Positions 1-9,200 of a DNA stretch of 56,095 nucleotides are shown piece after piece. Where the stretch lies: contig JABLUY010000240.1 in NCBI GenBank assembly GCA_013306675.1, positions 1 through 56,095 on the forward strand, in the 5' to 3' direction. Below the pieces are notes generated by a model that was not told the DNA's origin, searched no databases, and saw only the letters and a program-made list of their open reading frames with translations. Position 1 is the stretch's first letter, and every line of letters starts with the position of its first letter. A program made the position numbers and the translations under genes. The DNA is from Thraustochytrium sp. TN22 (taxonomy: Eukaryota; Sar; Bigyra; Thraustochytrida; Thraustochytriidae).

Positions 1-1337
1 CAGGCGGCCCGGCGCGCGGCCAGGCAGGGGGCAGCGCGCGCGCGCGCGAGGCCAGCACCGGGAATGCCGCCGCCCATGCCCAGGCTCACGGTGTCGTCGA
101 GCACGAGCGCCATGCCGCGCCTGCGCGCCGGGGCGCCGCGCGGCGCGACCTCGCGCGGGGGCGCTGCGCTCTGCGGCCTGCGCAGGGCCGGCCGCGCCCT
201 TGGGGCCGCGGCCGTACGACAGCGCCGGGGCGTGCGACTCTGCGCAGCCTGGAGCTGGGGAGACCGCGGCGACGAGGAGGACCTGGGCCGCCACCACCAC
301 CACGAGCAGGAGCAGGAGCACGAGCACGAGCAGGAGCGCGAAGGCGCACGCGACGGCGGCGAGCGGCGCTCCAGGGCGAGGAGGGCGAGGAGGGACGCCA
401 GCGCCGCGGAAGGAGCACGCGACGGCCAGCGCGCTGAGCGCAGGTGGCCGGCAGGAGGCAGGCGCAGGCTGCGAATGCCAGTGAGGACCAGATGCGCCGT
501 CGCCTGTCACTGCATTGCAGAGCATCTCAGGCTGGCGGATAAAGATGGGAGCGGCGCCGGGCGCACGAGGACGAGCATAAGCAGCCGGGAAAGCGAATGG
601 CCGCAGTGGCGACGAGTCGGAGTCGTGCGGGCTCGCGATAATGGAAGGGGCGCCGCTGCAACCACAACTTGTGACGCACGTACGCGCGTCTCGCGCCCGA
701 GGTGCCCGTAGTGTGTGACACCGGAGTGCACACCGTAAGCGCGCGGTGCACACCGTTTCACCGGCGTGATGGACGCCAAGTTTTACAGGCGGCCAGGTAG
801 CCAGCCCAGGATGCGCTGCGCTGCAATGCGCTGCGCTGCGATGTGCTGTGCAGTGCAGGCCTGCAGCCCAGGACGTTTCGCCGGCCTGGTGCGGTCGTGG
901 TGCTAGCTGGCTGATTGGCTGCCTGCCTGCCTGCCTCAGCCGGCTTGATGACGACTGGGAGTGAGACCGTTGACCGTCGTCACTCATCTTTTCACTGCAC
1001 TCGGCTCGCAATTCATCGCATGCCGCTGGGAGCCGGGCCGGGAGCGCGACTTGGAGGCGCAGCAGCAAGCACACGCTTAGGACGCGCCCCGAGGCGCAGT
1101 AGCAAGCAAACGCTCAGCACGCGCCCCGGGCGCAGTTACAAGTTGGAGCTCCTCCAGTCTCGTGAGAGACGTTGGTGTCCCGCTGGACCACGCTGGCCGG
1201 GGGTTTCGCGCCCCAGACGTCCGCGAGCTTGTCCCCGGCGCGGCTGGCTCGCACATGCATTACCCTGCCGAGGCAGAACCTTTTTCGTGAAATCCTAAAA
1301 AAAAAAAACGAAGCCAGCCTGCATCAAAAGTCAAGGC
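1..1337. other. GC-rich left flank, no supported gene
   Basis: Several frames are open here only because of base composition; their translations are Arg/Ala/Pro-rich with no domain. The reverse strand around 250-400 has one frame with a run of about 20 Leu/Val/Ala residues that looks like a membrane segment, but it has no ATG upstream and may only reflect a CTC/GTG repeat. A poly-A run sits at about 1297-1308, just before the first gene, so the last 300 bases probably hold its promoter and 5' UTR. Confidence 0.5.
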
Positions 1338-4145
1338 ATGCGAGCCGCGATGGTGCTCCTGCGCTGGAGCGCGCTAGCGGCAGCGGTGAGCGTCGCGAAC
1401 GCGGCCACCGACTCATCGTCCATCATGACGGTCTTCATCTCGTGCCTCTCAAGTGAAGAGGGGAGATCCGCCTTCTTCGATGAGTTCGACATCAGCCGAG
1501 GACTCGTGCCGCCCGGGGCCGAGGCCAAGCTCTTCAACGCGTCGGGTGATCTGCGCAACGCGACCACCATCGACTCAATGATTTTGACCCCGTCCTACTG
1601 GCGGCTCTATGACGTCGCACCTGGCGACTATGTAGAGGTCACCTGCCGGTTCTCGAGTGTCGCCAAGGGCGGCTTCGCGGGCTTTGTCGAGCTCTGCGGG
1701 GAGTCACATGTCACGGACGAGAAGGTGAACATCTCGGCGCTGGATACTGAGCTGCAGTGGACCGTGGTACCCTTTGACGGCACGAACCAAACGCTCGTCT
1801 ATACGCTCGTGGAGGAAAATGACGCCGACGATTACTCCAGCTCTGAATCCAGCTACAGCACAATGTATGAGGAATACTATTCCGATGCCAACCGGACGCG
1901 TAGCCCGACGCATAGCCCCTCCACGCCGAGCCCAACGGCGCCCTACAATGACCAGCGCGCCGTGGGCATGTACAGGTTGTGGACGGAGCCGGACCCGCCT
2001 TGGGGCGAGCTGACCTTCCACTTCCACCTTCCGCACGCGGAGAATGGCCTGTGCTCGACAGAAGCGCCGAGCTTTCTCCCGACGACGCAGCCAACGAGCC
2101 TTCCGACAGAATCACCGACCGGTGCCCCGACGTCGCACCCGACGATGCAGCCAAGCAGCGAGCCGACCATGGGGCCGACGCCCAAGCCGACAATGTTCAT
2201 GCCCCGGGATGCCCTGTCGGAGGCTCCGACTGCAACGCCAACGTCCGAGCCGACGCAGGCTCCCAGCAGCACTGCTGCGCCCAGTGCGGTCGCGCAGGAC
2301 CTGTGCGAGAACGGGAACTTGGATGAGGACGAGGGCGAGACCGACGTCGACTGCGGCGGTGATGTGTGCGAGAAGCGCTGCGAGGACGACCAGCGCTGCG
2401 CGCTGGCCACGGACTGCGGCGTGGATTCCGGCTGCGGCTATGAGCAAAACTGGGCCCTGGGCGCCTGCGTGCGTTTCGCGTCGCTCGAGATGCCTGCGTT
2501 GATGGAGCACACGTGCTTGCCCGGTCTCGCCTGCGCACCAGGGGGCGACACCTCGATTCGTGGTCTCTGCCTGCTCATGGCCAACAACGACACCATGGGT
2601 GTCTGTGTGCCGCACCCGGACTGGCGCGCCGGCGAGCTGGTATGGAGCCCCGTGGCCGTGTCCACGAGCGTTGCTGTGGTAGGATCGGTGGCGGTGGCCA
2701 CGTACACGCAGGACTTTACGTCGCTGCGTCGCTCGCTGGCGCTGAGCCATACGATCGCGACCGGCGCCTTTCTCATGCTGCCGAGCGCGCCGCAGGCGTA
2801 CCTGGACTTTGCCACCTCGCTGCGCTGGACCATGCTCATGGTTTTGCCCCTGGGCGAGCCGCAGCCGGCGGCCTCGCACGGCGATCGCCGCATGCTGGAC
2901 GCCCTGACGGACTACAGCGAGGGCCCGAGCTACGAAGAGTTGGCCGTGTCGATGGTGGCCAGCAAGATGCAGGCGGACCGGCATCTGGTCGTGGTGGGTG
3001 TGCTTGTGACTGCGGTGGCCTTTGTTATCTGCTTGAGCTTCCGCAGTGCGGCCCAGGACCACATCGGCAGCCTTGTGCAGGCGTGGCGCGCGCGGCGCGT
3101 GCGGCAGGACATGGAGGAGGAGAGGCGGGACGGCTTTTTCGGCCGCTGGCGCAAGCACCTGCGCACCGCACTCGTGACCGTGCCTTCTGCCTTTACGTAC
3201 CCGCTCGTCCTCTTCACTGCGTATACAATCTACCTGATCGCCGTGGTGCACGACGTGACCGCATCGGTCTCGCGAGCGATGCTCTCCAGCCTGGCTTCGG
3301 GCGTGCTGGTGCTCCTGGGCGCCTGGGCGCTCGTCTGCTGGCGGTATACGGCGAATGGCGTGGCGCCCTCGTTCGAGCCGCTGCACGAGGACTTCAAGGT
3401 GGGTCTGACGCGGTTCTGGGCGGTGCTCATGGGCTTTGACGTCGCTCGCGGCGTCGTTGTGGGCCTCGTGACCGGGCCCGCGCCGCTGCAGGCGATCCTG
3501 AGTTTGGCCCTCGAGGTTGCCTTTGTGGCGGTGCTCTTTCGTGTGCAACCCTTCTTGGAGCGCGGAAAGGCGCGCTCCGCGATGTTGGGTGCCGTGCTCT
3601 CGGTCGCGAACTCCGTACTCCCTGTGGTCTTTGCCCTCGAGGAGGCTCCCTGGGACGAGGATACGATGGAGACGCTGGGCACGGTGCAGGTGTGGCTCGG
3701 CAATGTGTCAATGATCGTCATGACGCTGGTGGCCCTGTACGAAGGCAGGAGCCCTCTGCTTGCCCTCTGCACGTTTTGCTGCTGCTCGCGGCGGCCGGAG
3801 AGCGCAGCGCCCCGCCAGCACAAGGTGCACCACGTGGCGCGGGACAGCCTGGAGAAGGGCGTCACCAGCTTCCGGCATTCGGGCGAGACGGAGCGCGGGG
3901 GCGACAACGACGCCGAGGAGGAGGAGGAACACCACGGCGGCAGCACGAGCTTCCGCCACTCGGCAAATGACACGCCACATGATGTTGAGGAGGTCGAGAC
4001 TGACGACAACGTCAACAAGGGTGCGCAGGCGGACGAGCGGCCCGAGTACATGCCTCCGACGCTGGAGGTGGCGGAGGACGACGTGGTGGTGGTGGCGGCC
4101 AACGCGGAGAAGGAGACGTCGGAGGCGTCGATCGACCTTGTATGA
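1338..4145 (+). CDS. PT-stalk / Cys-module / polytopic membrane protein, paralog 1
   Basis: Predicted surface membrane protein of 935 residues. The first 22 residues form a signal peptide ending at an ANA-like cleavage site. Residues 23-185 are an N-glycosylation-rich domain not shared with the paralogs, ending in a Ser/Tyr/Asp/Glu-rich stretch. A PT-repeat, mucin-like stalk follows (about 187-315, interrupted by a short ordered piece near 203-240). Residues 323-377 are the family cysteine module containing GETDVDCGG, followed by four more cysteines to 423. Residues 435-800 hold about eight hydrophobic segments with the family motifs LPSAPQAYLDFATSLRW and FTYPLVLFTAYTIYL. The tail begins with a cysteine cluster (CTFCCC, possible palmitoylation) and becomes acidic and His-rich. 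Paralog 2 is convergent. The membrane block is only distantly reminiscent of fungal Flc/TRP-like proteins, so function is unknown. Confidence 0.85.
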   Translation: MRAAMVLLRWSALAAAVSVANAATDSSSIMTVFISCLSSEEGRSAFFDEFDISRGLVPPGAEAKLFNASGDLRNATTIDSMILTPSYWRLYDVAPGDYVEVTCRFSSVAKGGFAGFVELCGESHVTDEKVNISALDTELQWTVVPFDGTNQTLVYTLVEENDADDYSSSESSYSTMYEEYYSDANRTRSPTHSPSTPSPTAPYNDQRAVGMYRLWTEPDPPWGELTFHFHLPHAENGLCSTEAPSFLPTTQPTSLPTESPTGAPTSHPTMQPSSEPTMGPTPKPTMFMPRDALSEAPTATPTSEPTQAPSSTAAPSAVAQDLCENGNLDEDEGETDVDCGGDVCEKRCEDDQRCALATDCGVDSGCGYEQNWALGACVRFASLEMPALMEHTCLPGLACAPGGDTSIRGLCLLMANNDTMGVCVPHPDWRAGELVWSPVAVSTSVAVVGSVAVATYTQDFTSLRRSLALSHTIATGAFLMLPSAPQAYLDFATSLRWTMLMVLPLGEPQPAASHGDRRMLDALTDYSEGPSYEELAVSMVASKMQADRHLVVVGVLVTAVAFVICLSFRSAAQDHIGSLVQAWRARRVRQDMEEERRDGFFGRWRKHLRTALVTVPSAFTYPLVLFTAYTIYLIAVVHDVTASVSRAMLSSLASGVLVLLGAWALVCWRYTANGVAPSFEPLHEDFKVGLTRFWAVLMGFDVARGVVVGLVTGPAPLQAILSLALEVAFVAVLFRVQPFLERGKARSAMLGAVLSVANSVLPVVFALEEAPWDEDTMETLGTVQVWLGNVSMIVMTLVALYEGRSPLLALCTFCCCSRRPESAAPRQHKVHHVARDSLEKGVTSFRHSGETERGGDNDAEEEEEHHGGSTSFRHSANDTPHDVEEVETDDNVNKGAQADERPEYMPPTLEVAEDDVVVVAANAEKETSEASIDLV

Positions 4146-4540
4146 TATCAGAAACATGTTCAGCCGTTGTGAAGAGGAAAGTGTCTGTGCGAGGGAGAGA
4201 GAGAGTAGGGTTACCGTCGTGACATGGCAATTTCTACTGGTACGCAGCAGAGGTGAGAGGCGCGCTTGCATGATCTAAAGGAGCAGTCGACGGACGAGCG
4301 GGCCGAGTATGTGCTGAAGGCAGCGGAGGACTAGCAGCGGCCGACGCGGAAATGAGGCCTCAGAGGCGTCGAACGACCACGTATGCTTGCGCGCGAATCA
4401 TCGAATGAGAGAGAGAGGGAGAGAGAGAGTCAGACATGTTCATTCGTTGTAAGAAGGAAAGAAGAAATGGGTGTGTGAGTTTGCATCATGGCATGGCAGT
4501 CTTCACGCAGAGGTGAGACGCGCTTGCTTGAAGTGCAGTC
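4021..4540 (+). repeat. Decayed tandem duplication of the paralog 1 3' end
   Basis: The last 40 or so codons and 3' UTR of paralog 1 (about 4021-4275) are repeated in diverged form at about 4285-4540. Matching blocks are the GGACGAGCGG start, the ACATGTTCA..CGTTGT block, the GAGAGAGA tract, and the GCAGAGGTGAGA..CGCGCTTGC block. The second copy no longer keeps an open frame. It lies between the convergent 3' ends of paralogs 1 and 2. Confidence 0.75.
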
Positions 4541-4560
4541 CGGTCCGTGTAAGTGTTACA

Positions 4561-7083
4561 TCACGCCACGGTGAGATGGCCATTGGTGTTGTTGGTGGGC
4601 GAATGCGCCGTCTCAGAGGAGGCGCCCGTGGAGGCACGACGGTCGCGCTGGTCGTCGAGCACGAGCAAGTGGTCGTCGTGCGCGTGGTCGGCGACGCGAG
4701 GCGCCTCGACGTCCTCGGCCTTGTCGCCGGTGGCGGCGGGGTCCTTGACGACCCCCTCGGCGCGCGGGGCAGCGTCGGCATAGGTGGCGTTGCGCTTGGC
4801 CTGGTGCTTGCCGTAAGCCTGGCTGACCATGATGGCCAGAATGGCGACGAGACTGAGCAGGTTGAGAATCATCTGCGTCTCGGCGAGGGCCTCGAGCACG
4901 TTGGTGTTGAAGGGCGCCGGCTCCATGGCAAAGATAATGGGGATGGCGCTATTGACGACGTAGAGCGCAGCGGCCGCCACGGCAATCTGGTTGGTGTGCC
5001 TGAACTCGTAGGGCAGCCAGGCTGTGAGCGCCGCCAGGTAGCCAACGCCGACGACGAAGAAGAGCACCGACTGGATGGGCGAGGGAGTGGTGACGAGGCC
5101 GACGAAAAGGCCCTTGAAGACGGAGCTGACGACGCGGGCGATCCAAAACAGACGGTACTTGGCCCGCCAGTCGAGGATGAGGCTCTTGAACGTGGAGAGC
5201 GGCTCGATCGGGAGCGTAAAGGCAATGCAGAGGCAGGTCCACATGATGGTGAGCAGCAGCACGAGAAAGACGAGGAAGCCGAGGCCGATCTGCGCGCCGA
5301 GCTCCGTGACGTCCTCGACAATGAGGATCAGGTACAGCGTGTAGGCGGCGACGGCCGTCACCGGGTAGGTGAAGAGGTACGGGATGCGCACGAAGGCCTC
5401 ACTCAGGCAGGTGCGCCACTTGGAGCGGCCGGCCATGATGGTCTGGATGAAGGAGTAGATGCAGATGAGCGCCAAGGTGAGGAGCAGCATGGCGCAGAGC
5501 ATAAACTTGCGGTCGACCTCCATGTACGTGGCGAGGCGCGAGAGTCCCATCTCTTCCCAGGCGATCTCGGCCACCTCCGCGGCGGACGAGGAGTCGTCAA
5601 GCGCGCGGCGCAGACCGGCGGTGCCCGAGCCGTCGTCCTCGGTCTCATTGTCGAGGCGGGGCAAGGGCAGGAGCACGAGAGTGCTCCAGCGCATGAAGCT
5701 GGCGAAGTCCAGGTAGCAGGCCGGGGCGGCGGGCAGCAGCAAAAAGGCACCACTCGCGATGACATGGCCCATGTCGAGCGCCTGCACAAAGAGAAAGCCG
5801 TCGCACATGATGGCGCTCAGCGCCAAGCTGAGCGCCAAGAGGACCGTGCAGGCCACGGCGTAGCCGAACCAAGGGCAGGTGCCCTCGTCCTCGGGCGTCG
5901 GCGTGATGCGAGGTGGGTCGGTCGGGTCGTACATGCAAATGCCCTTGACGCTGTCGTTGCCGCCGTCCTCCGACTGCATCAAGACGCAGACGCCGGACGC
6001 GGACTGGGTGAGGAGTGTCGCGTTGGCTGGCGTGCACCGCTCGCCGGGCGTGCACACCGGGCCGTCGACGCCGGCCGTGGGCACGACGCACATGCCGGAC
6101 GACTGGTCCTCCTCGTAGGCGCAGCCCATGCCAATGTCGCAGTCTGACGCCAGCTGGCAGATTTCCAGGCGCTTGCAGCGCACCGCGCAGTAGCTGCCGC
6201 CGCAGTCCACGTCTGTCTCGTTCACCTCCGCATCCAGGACGCCGTTCGAGCACAGGTCCTCGGTCGGCGCGCTCGTGGGCAGCATCGTGGGCAGCATCGT
6301 GGGCAGCATCGTGGGCAGGGTCGTGGGCGCGCTTGTGGCCGGCGCGGGCGGCGACGCAGGGGGCGACCTATTGCGCGTGGGCTCGGGCGTGGGCTTGGGC
6401 GTGGGCTTGGGCGTGGGCTTGGGCGTGGGCTTGCGGGTGGGCGGCTTGGTCGTCGGCTCCGGGGTGGGCTCCGGCGTCAGCCTCGGCGTGGGCCTTGGCG
6501 TGGGCGAGGCGGCAGCTTTGGTCGGGTCAGGCGTAGGCCTGGGCGTGGGCCTGGGCGTGGGCGAGGCGGCGGCCCTGGTCGGGTCAGGCGTGGGCCTGGG
6601 CGTGGGCCGCGGCGTGGGCTCGGCCTCCTCGGAGACGGAGGGCGGCCTGGTGGTCGGGTCTGGCGTGGGCGAGTCTTCTGGCGTGGGCGGCCTGGTCGTC
6701 GGGTCCGGCGTGGGCGACACATCGGGCGTGGGCGGCCTGGTCGTCGGGTCCGGCGTGGGCGACACATCGGGCGTGGGCGGCCTGGTCGTCGGCTCCGGCG
6801 TGGGCTGCGGCTGCGGCGTCGGGCTCGGCGTCGGGAACATGCACGAGCAGCCCATGGTGGTGTCGAGCCTGCGCGCGTGCTCCAGCAGCCCCTCGCTGCC
6901 TCCGTGCCATGCCGTCGCGCTGGCCGCCACCACGGCCACTGCCGCCACCACTGCCACCACGCTCACCGCGGCCGTCTTGGCCCACGCTCTCCTCTGCCTG
7001 CGCACTCCGGCGCCGCGCTCCTCGCGCGCCGCCATGACCTCCGGGAAGCCCGGCTGCGCCATCTGCGCCATGCCGCGCTCCAT
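4561..7083 (-). CDS. PT-stalk / Cys-module / polytopic membrane protein, paralog 2
   Basis: Predicted surface membrane protein of 840 residues. I start at the ATG at 7083 ([10 protein letters not shown]); the frame is open further upstream, but that extension is Arg/Pro/Ala-rich and looks like 5' UTR. A hydrophobic signal anchor (about residues 33-55) is followed by a small MGCSCM motif and a long PT stalk to about residue 270, built from 45-base and 57-base DNA repeats. The cysteine module begins near residue 277 ([15 protein letters not shown]). The polytopic block runs from about 404 to 761 and contains [33 protein letters not shown] and [15 protein letters not shown]. The short tail is charged. 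It is convergent with paralog 1 and in the same direction as paralogs 3 and 4. Function is unknown; membership of the family is clear. Confidence 0.87.
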   Translation of the reverse strand: MERGMAQMAQPGFPEVMAAREERGAGVRRQRRAWAKTAAVSVVAVVAAVAVVAASATAWHGGSEGLLEHARRLDTTMGCSCMFPTPSPTPQPQPTPEPTTRPPTPDVSPTPDPTTRPPTPDVSPTPDPTTRPPTPEDSPTPDPTTRPPSVSEEAEPTPRPTPRPTPDPTRAAASPTPRPTPRPTPDPTKAAASPTPRPTPRLTPEPTPEPTTKPPTRKPTPKPTPKPTPKPTPEPTRNRSPPASPPAPATSAPTTLPTMLPTMLPTMLPTSAPTEDLCSNGVLDAEVNETDVDCGGSYCAVRCKRLEICQLASDCDIGMGCAYEEDQSSGMCVVPTAGVDGPVCTPGERCTPANATLLTQSASGVCVLMQSEDGGNDSVKGICMYDPTDPPRITPTPEDEGTCPWFGYAVACTVLLALSLALSAIMCDGFLFVQALDMGHVIASGAFLLLPAAPACYLDFASFMRWSTLVLLPLPRLDNETEDDGSGTAGLRRALDDSSSAAEVAEIAWEEMGLSRLATYMEVDRKFMLCAMLLLTLALICIYSFIQTIMAGRSKWRTCLSEAFVRIPYLFTYPVTAVAAYTLYLILIVEDVTELGAQIGLGFLVFLVLLLTIMWTCLCIAFTLPIEPLSTFKSLILDWRAKYRLFWIARVVSSVFKGLFVGLVTTPSPIQSVLFFVVGVGYLAALTAWLPYEFRHTNQIAVAAAALYVVNSAIPIIFAMEPAPFNTNVLEALAETQMILNLLSLVAILAIMVSQAYGKHQAKRNATYADAAPRAEGVVKDPAATGDKAEDVEAPRVADHAHDDHLLVLDDQRDRRASTGASSETAHSPTNNTNGHLTVA
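6644..6800 (-). repeat. 45-bp in-frame repeats in the stalk of paralog 2
   Basis: Copies begin at 6644, 6689, 6734 and 6779 (the last partial), each encoding a 15-residue unit of the type [15 protein letters not shown]. Two copies are almost identical, which points to recent slippage or unequal exchange. A related 57-bp unit encoding [15 protein letters not shown] plus a small Ala spacer lies at about 6490-6606. Confidence 0.85.
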
Positions 7084-9200
7084 CTCGCCTCTCGATCCGG
7101 GTCTGCCAGGCTCGCCTCGCCGCTGCCGCTGCGCCGCTCGTCCGCGCCGCGCCGTCGCAGCCGCCTGCCGCTGCCTGCCGCGCTGCCTGGCTGGCTCGCG
7201 CGCGACCGGTGTCTGCGCTGGCGGCGCGGCAGGCGCCGGGGCGCGGCGGCCAGCAGGCCAGCGCAGGACTCCAGTCCCAGCGCGGTCAGGCCAGCGGCGG
7301 CCGAGGCGGGCGGCTGCGCGGCCTCCGGCTCCGCGCGGCTTCCTGCGGCGCTGCGGATGCACGCCTGGCCGTCGCGACGCGCTGACCTCCGCCGGCCTCG
7401 TCAGACTGCGCGGCCGGCTCCGAGCCATTGAAGCCAAGGCAATTTTGGCAAGTCTGCCTGCCGCCTTGGAGACGGGCGTGCTCGAGCTCGAGCACAGCGC
7501 GACCTTGGAGGGCTGCGAGCGAGGCTAGCTGCGCAGCTTGGGCTCGAGGAGGGACGACGACTCGGACTCGAGCTCGCGCCGGTCGCGGAAGCCCGCACGC
7601 AATGGCCATGGCACGAGCCTCCGACGAAGAGGATGTCCGGAGCGCTCTTCCTCCTTCCTCCTCGCCGCAGCCTGCTAGCTACGAGCTCGCCCTCGCCATT
7701 ATCGTGAGCGCGACGTACTGGAAGCTAGCTAGCTCGGCTAGCTCTAGCTGGAGCACAGGATTCAGGCGCCGAGCGGCGGAGCCAACGGCGTGGCGACGGG
7801 ATGGCCACCGCCCCGCCCCAGCAGCCTGGCCTGGCCTGGCTCGCGAGCCAAAGAAACCAACAAACTCCGGCGGTAGACAGGAGAAGAAGAGAAGGCGCCG
7901 CCAACACCGACGGGCCGCGACTGGCTCGCGCGCCGACGCCGTGCGCGAGACCACGCGCGCGCCGAGCTGCCAGGCCGCGGCAGGCAAGCCCAGCCCAGTC
8001 AAGACAAGACAAGACAAGCCAAGCCAAGCAAGCCAAGTCAAGACAAGCCAAGCCAGCCGAGCCGAGACGCAGCGCCTGGCTCGGGTCCCGGCGCGGACTT
8101 CTCGCAGAGCGGAGCCGGCCGCCGCGAGCGTGCGGCGCGGCTTCCAGCAGGAGCTGCGCGCCGAACGCCAGGGCGCCGCGCGCCACGCGCGCCGTTCGGC
8201 GCTTGGAAGGCGACGCCAACGAGGCGAGGCGCGAGTCGCGCGACAACTCACGACGAGCCAACCTCACATCAGCTCTCGCCGCTGGCAGCGCAGCGCAGCG
8301 CAGCGCAGCAGCCTGGGTCTCGCGCTCACGTGTTGTCAGTCTTGATCTTGATCAGTCTTGGTGGCAGCCGACTCGGAGGATCGGCGACTGGCTGAGACTG
8401 ACTGTGACTGACGTTGTGACTTTGTCCGGGAGCTGCTTCGGCGAGTCCGTCGAGGCGGAGAGGGACGAGCTGGACGGGGACATGCGGGAGGCGAGGGCCA
8501 GGAGGGCTGGAGGAGCGAGCTGGCAGCCAGGTACGAGCGCGAGAGCGCAAGGCGACGTGCGGCGACCCGGCCGCGACCGGAAGGCGCGGGCTGCGGATCG
8601 CGGCGCGGAGCGGGCGTGAGGACGAGGACGACGAGCGTGGCGTGGCGGGCCACTGCCTCGCGTGGGGCCGCTCGAGGGCGAGGCAGAGGCCGAACGCGGC
8701 GCGAGGAGAGCTAGCTAGGCCTCCATCACCACTGCAAGACCTCGACCAAGGCTCGACGGCGTGCACTGGCAGGTCGCGGGACGAGCGTACCGCCCGGCCG
8801 GCAGCGGCCAGCAAGAGAGCTGGCAGGAGGGGCGAGTAGGACGGCGAGACGATGACTTGGCCTGGCTTCCGGGCGCCTGCCTACCTGCCTGCCTGCCATC
8901 ACCAGTCGCCGGCCCAGTGCACCGCCGCAGGAGGCGGAGGCCGGACGGCCACGCTAAGATGGCGGCGCGCTACGAGGCCGGTGCCGCTGCGACCGTGGTG
9001 CATCGCAACAGGGTCGAAGACGGCGCGGCCACGGACCGGTTGAATTAGGCTGTGCGGATGCAGGCTTTGCGGGCAAGAGCCGCGCGTTATTTATTCTAGC
9101 TAGGCCTAGGCTCGAGAGGTTTGTTTGCTTGCTTGCAGTGCTTCGCGCGCGTGCGAGAGAGAGAGAGAGAGAGAGGAAATGATTGCGTTGATCTCGGCTA
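7084..9200. other. Intergenic region between paralogs 2 and 3
   Basis: About 2.1 kb without a supportable gene; open frames are low-complexity Arg/Ala/Ser. It should hold the promoter and 5' UTR of paralog 2 (near 7084-7600) and the 3' end of paralog 3. It contains CAAGA/CAAGC pentanucleotide repeats (about 7996-8062), GCAGC repeats (about 8286-8310), several GCTAGCTA palindromes and a (GA)n tract at 9155-9175. Confidence 0.6.

Noticed and set aside
4471-6147. Long plus-strand frame opposite paralog 2
   Set aside because: Its product has no domain and is an antisense artefact of GC-rich coding DNA; paralog 2 on the other strand has clear membrane and cysteine motifs.
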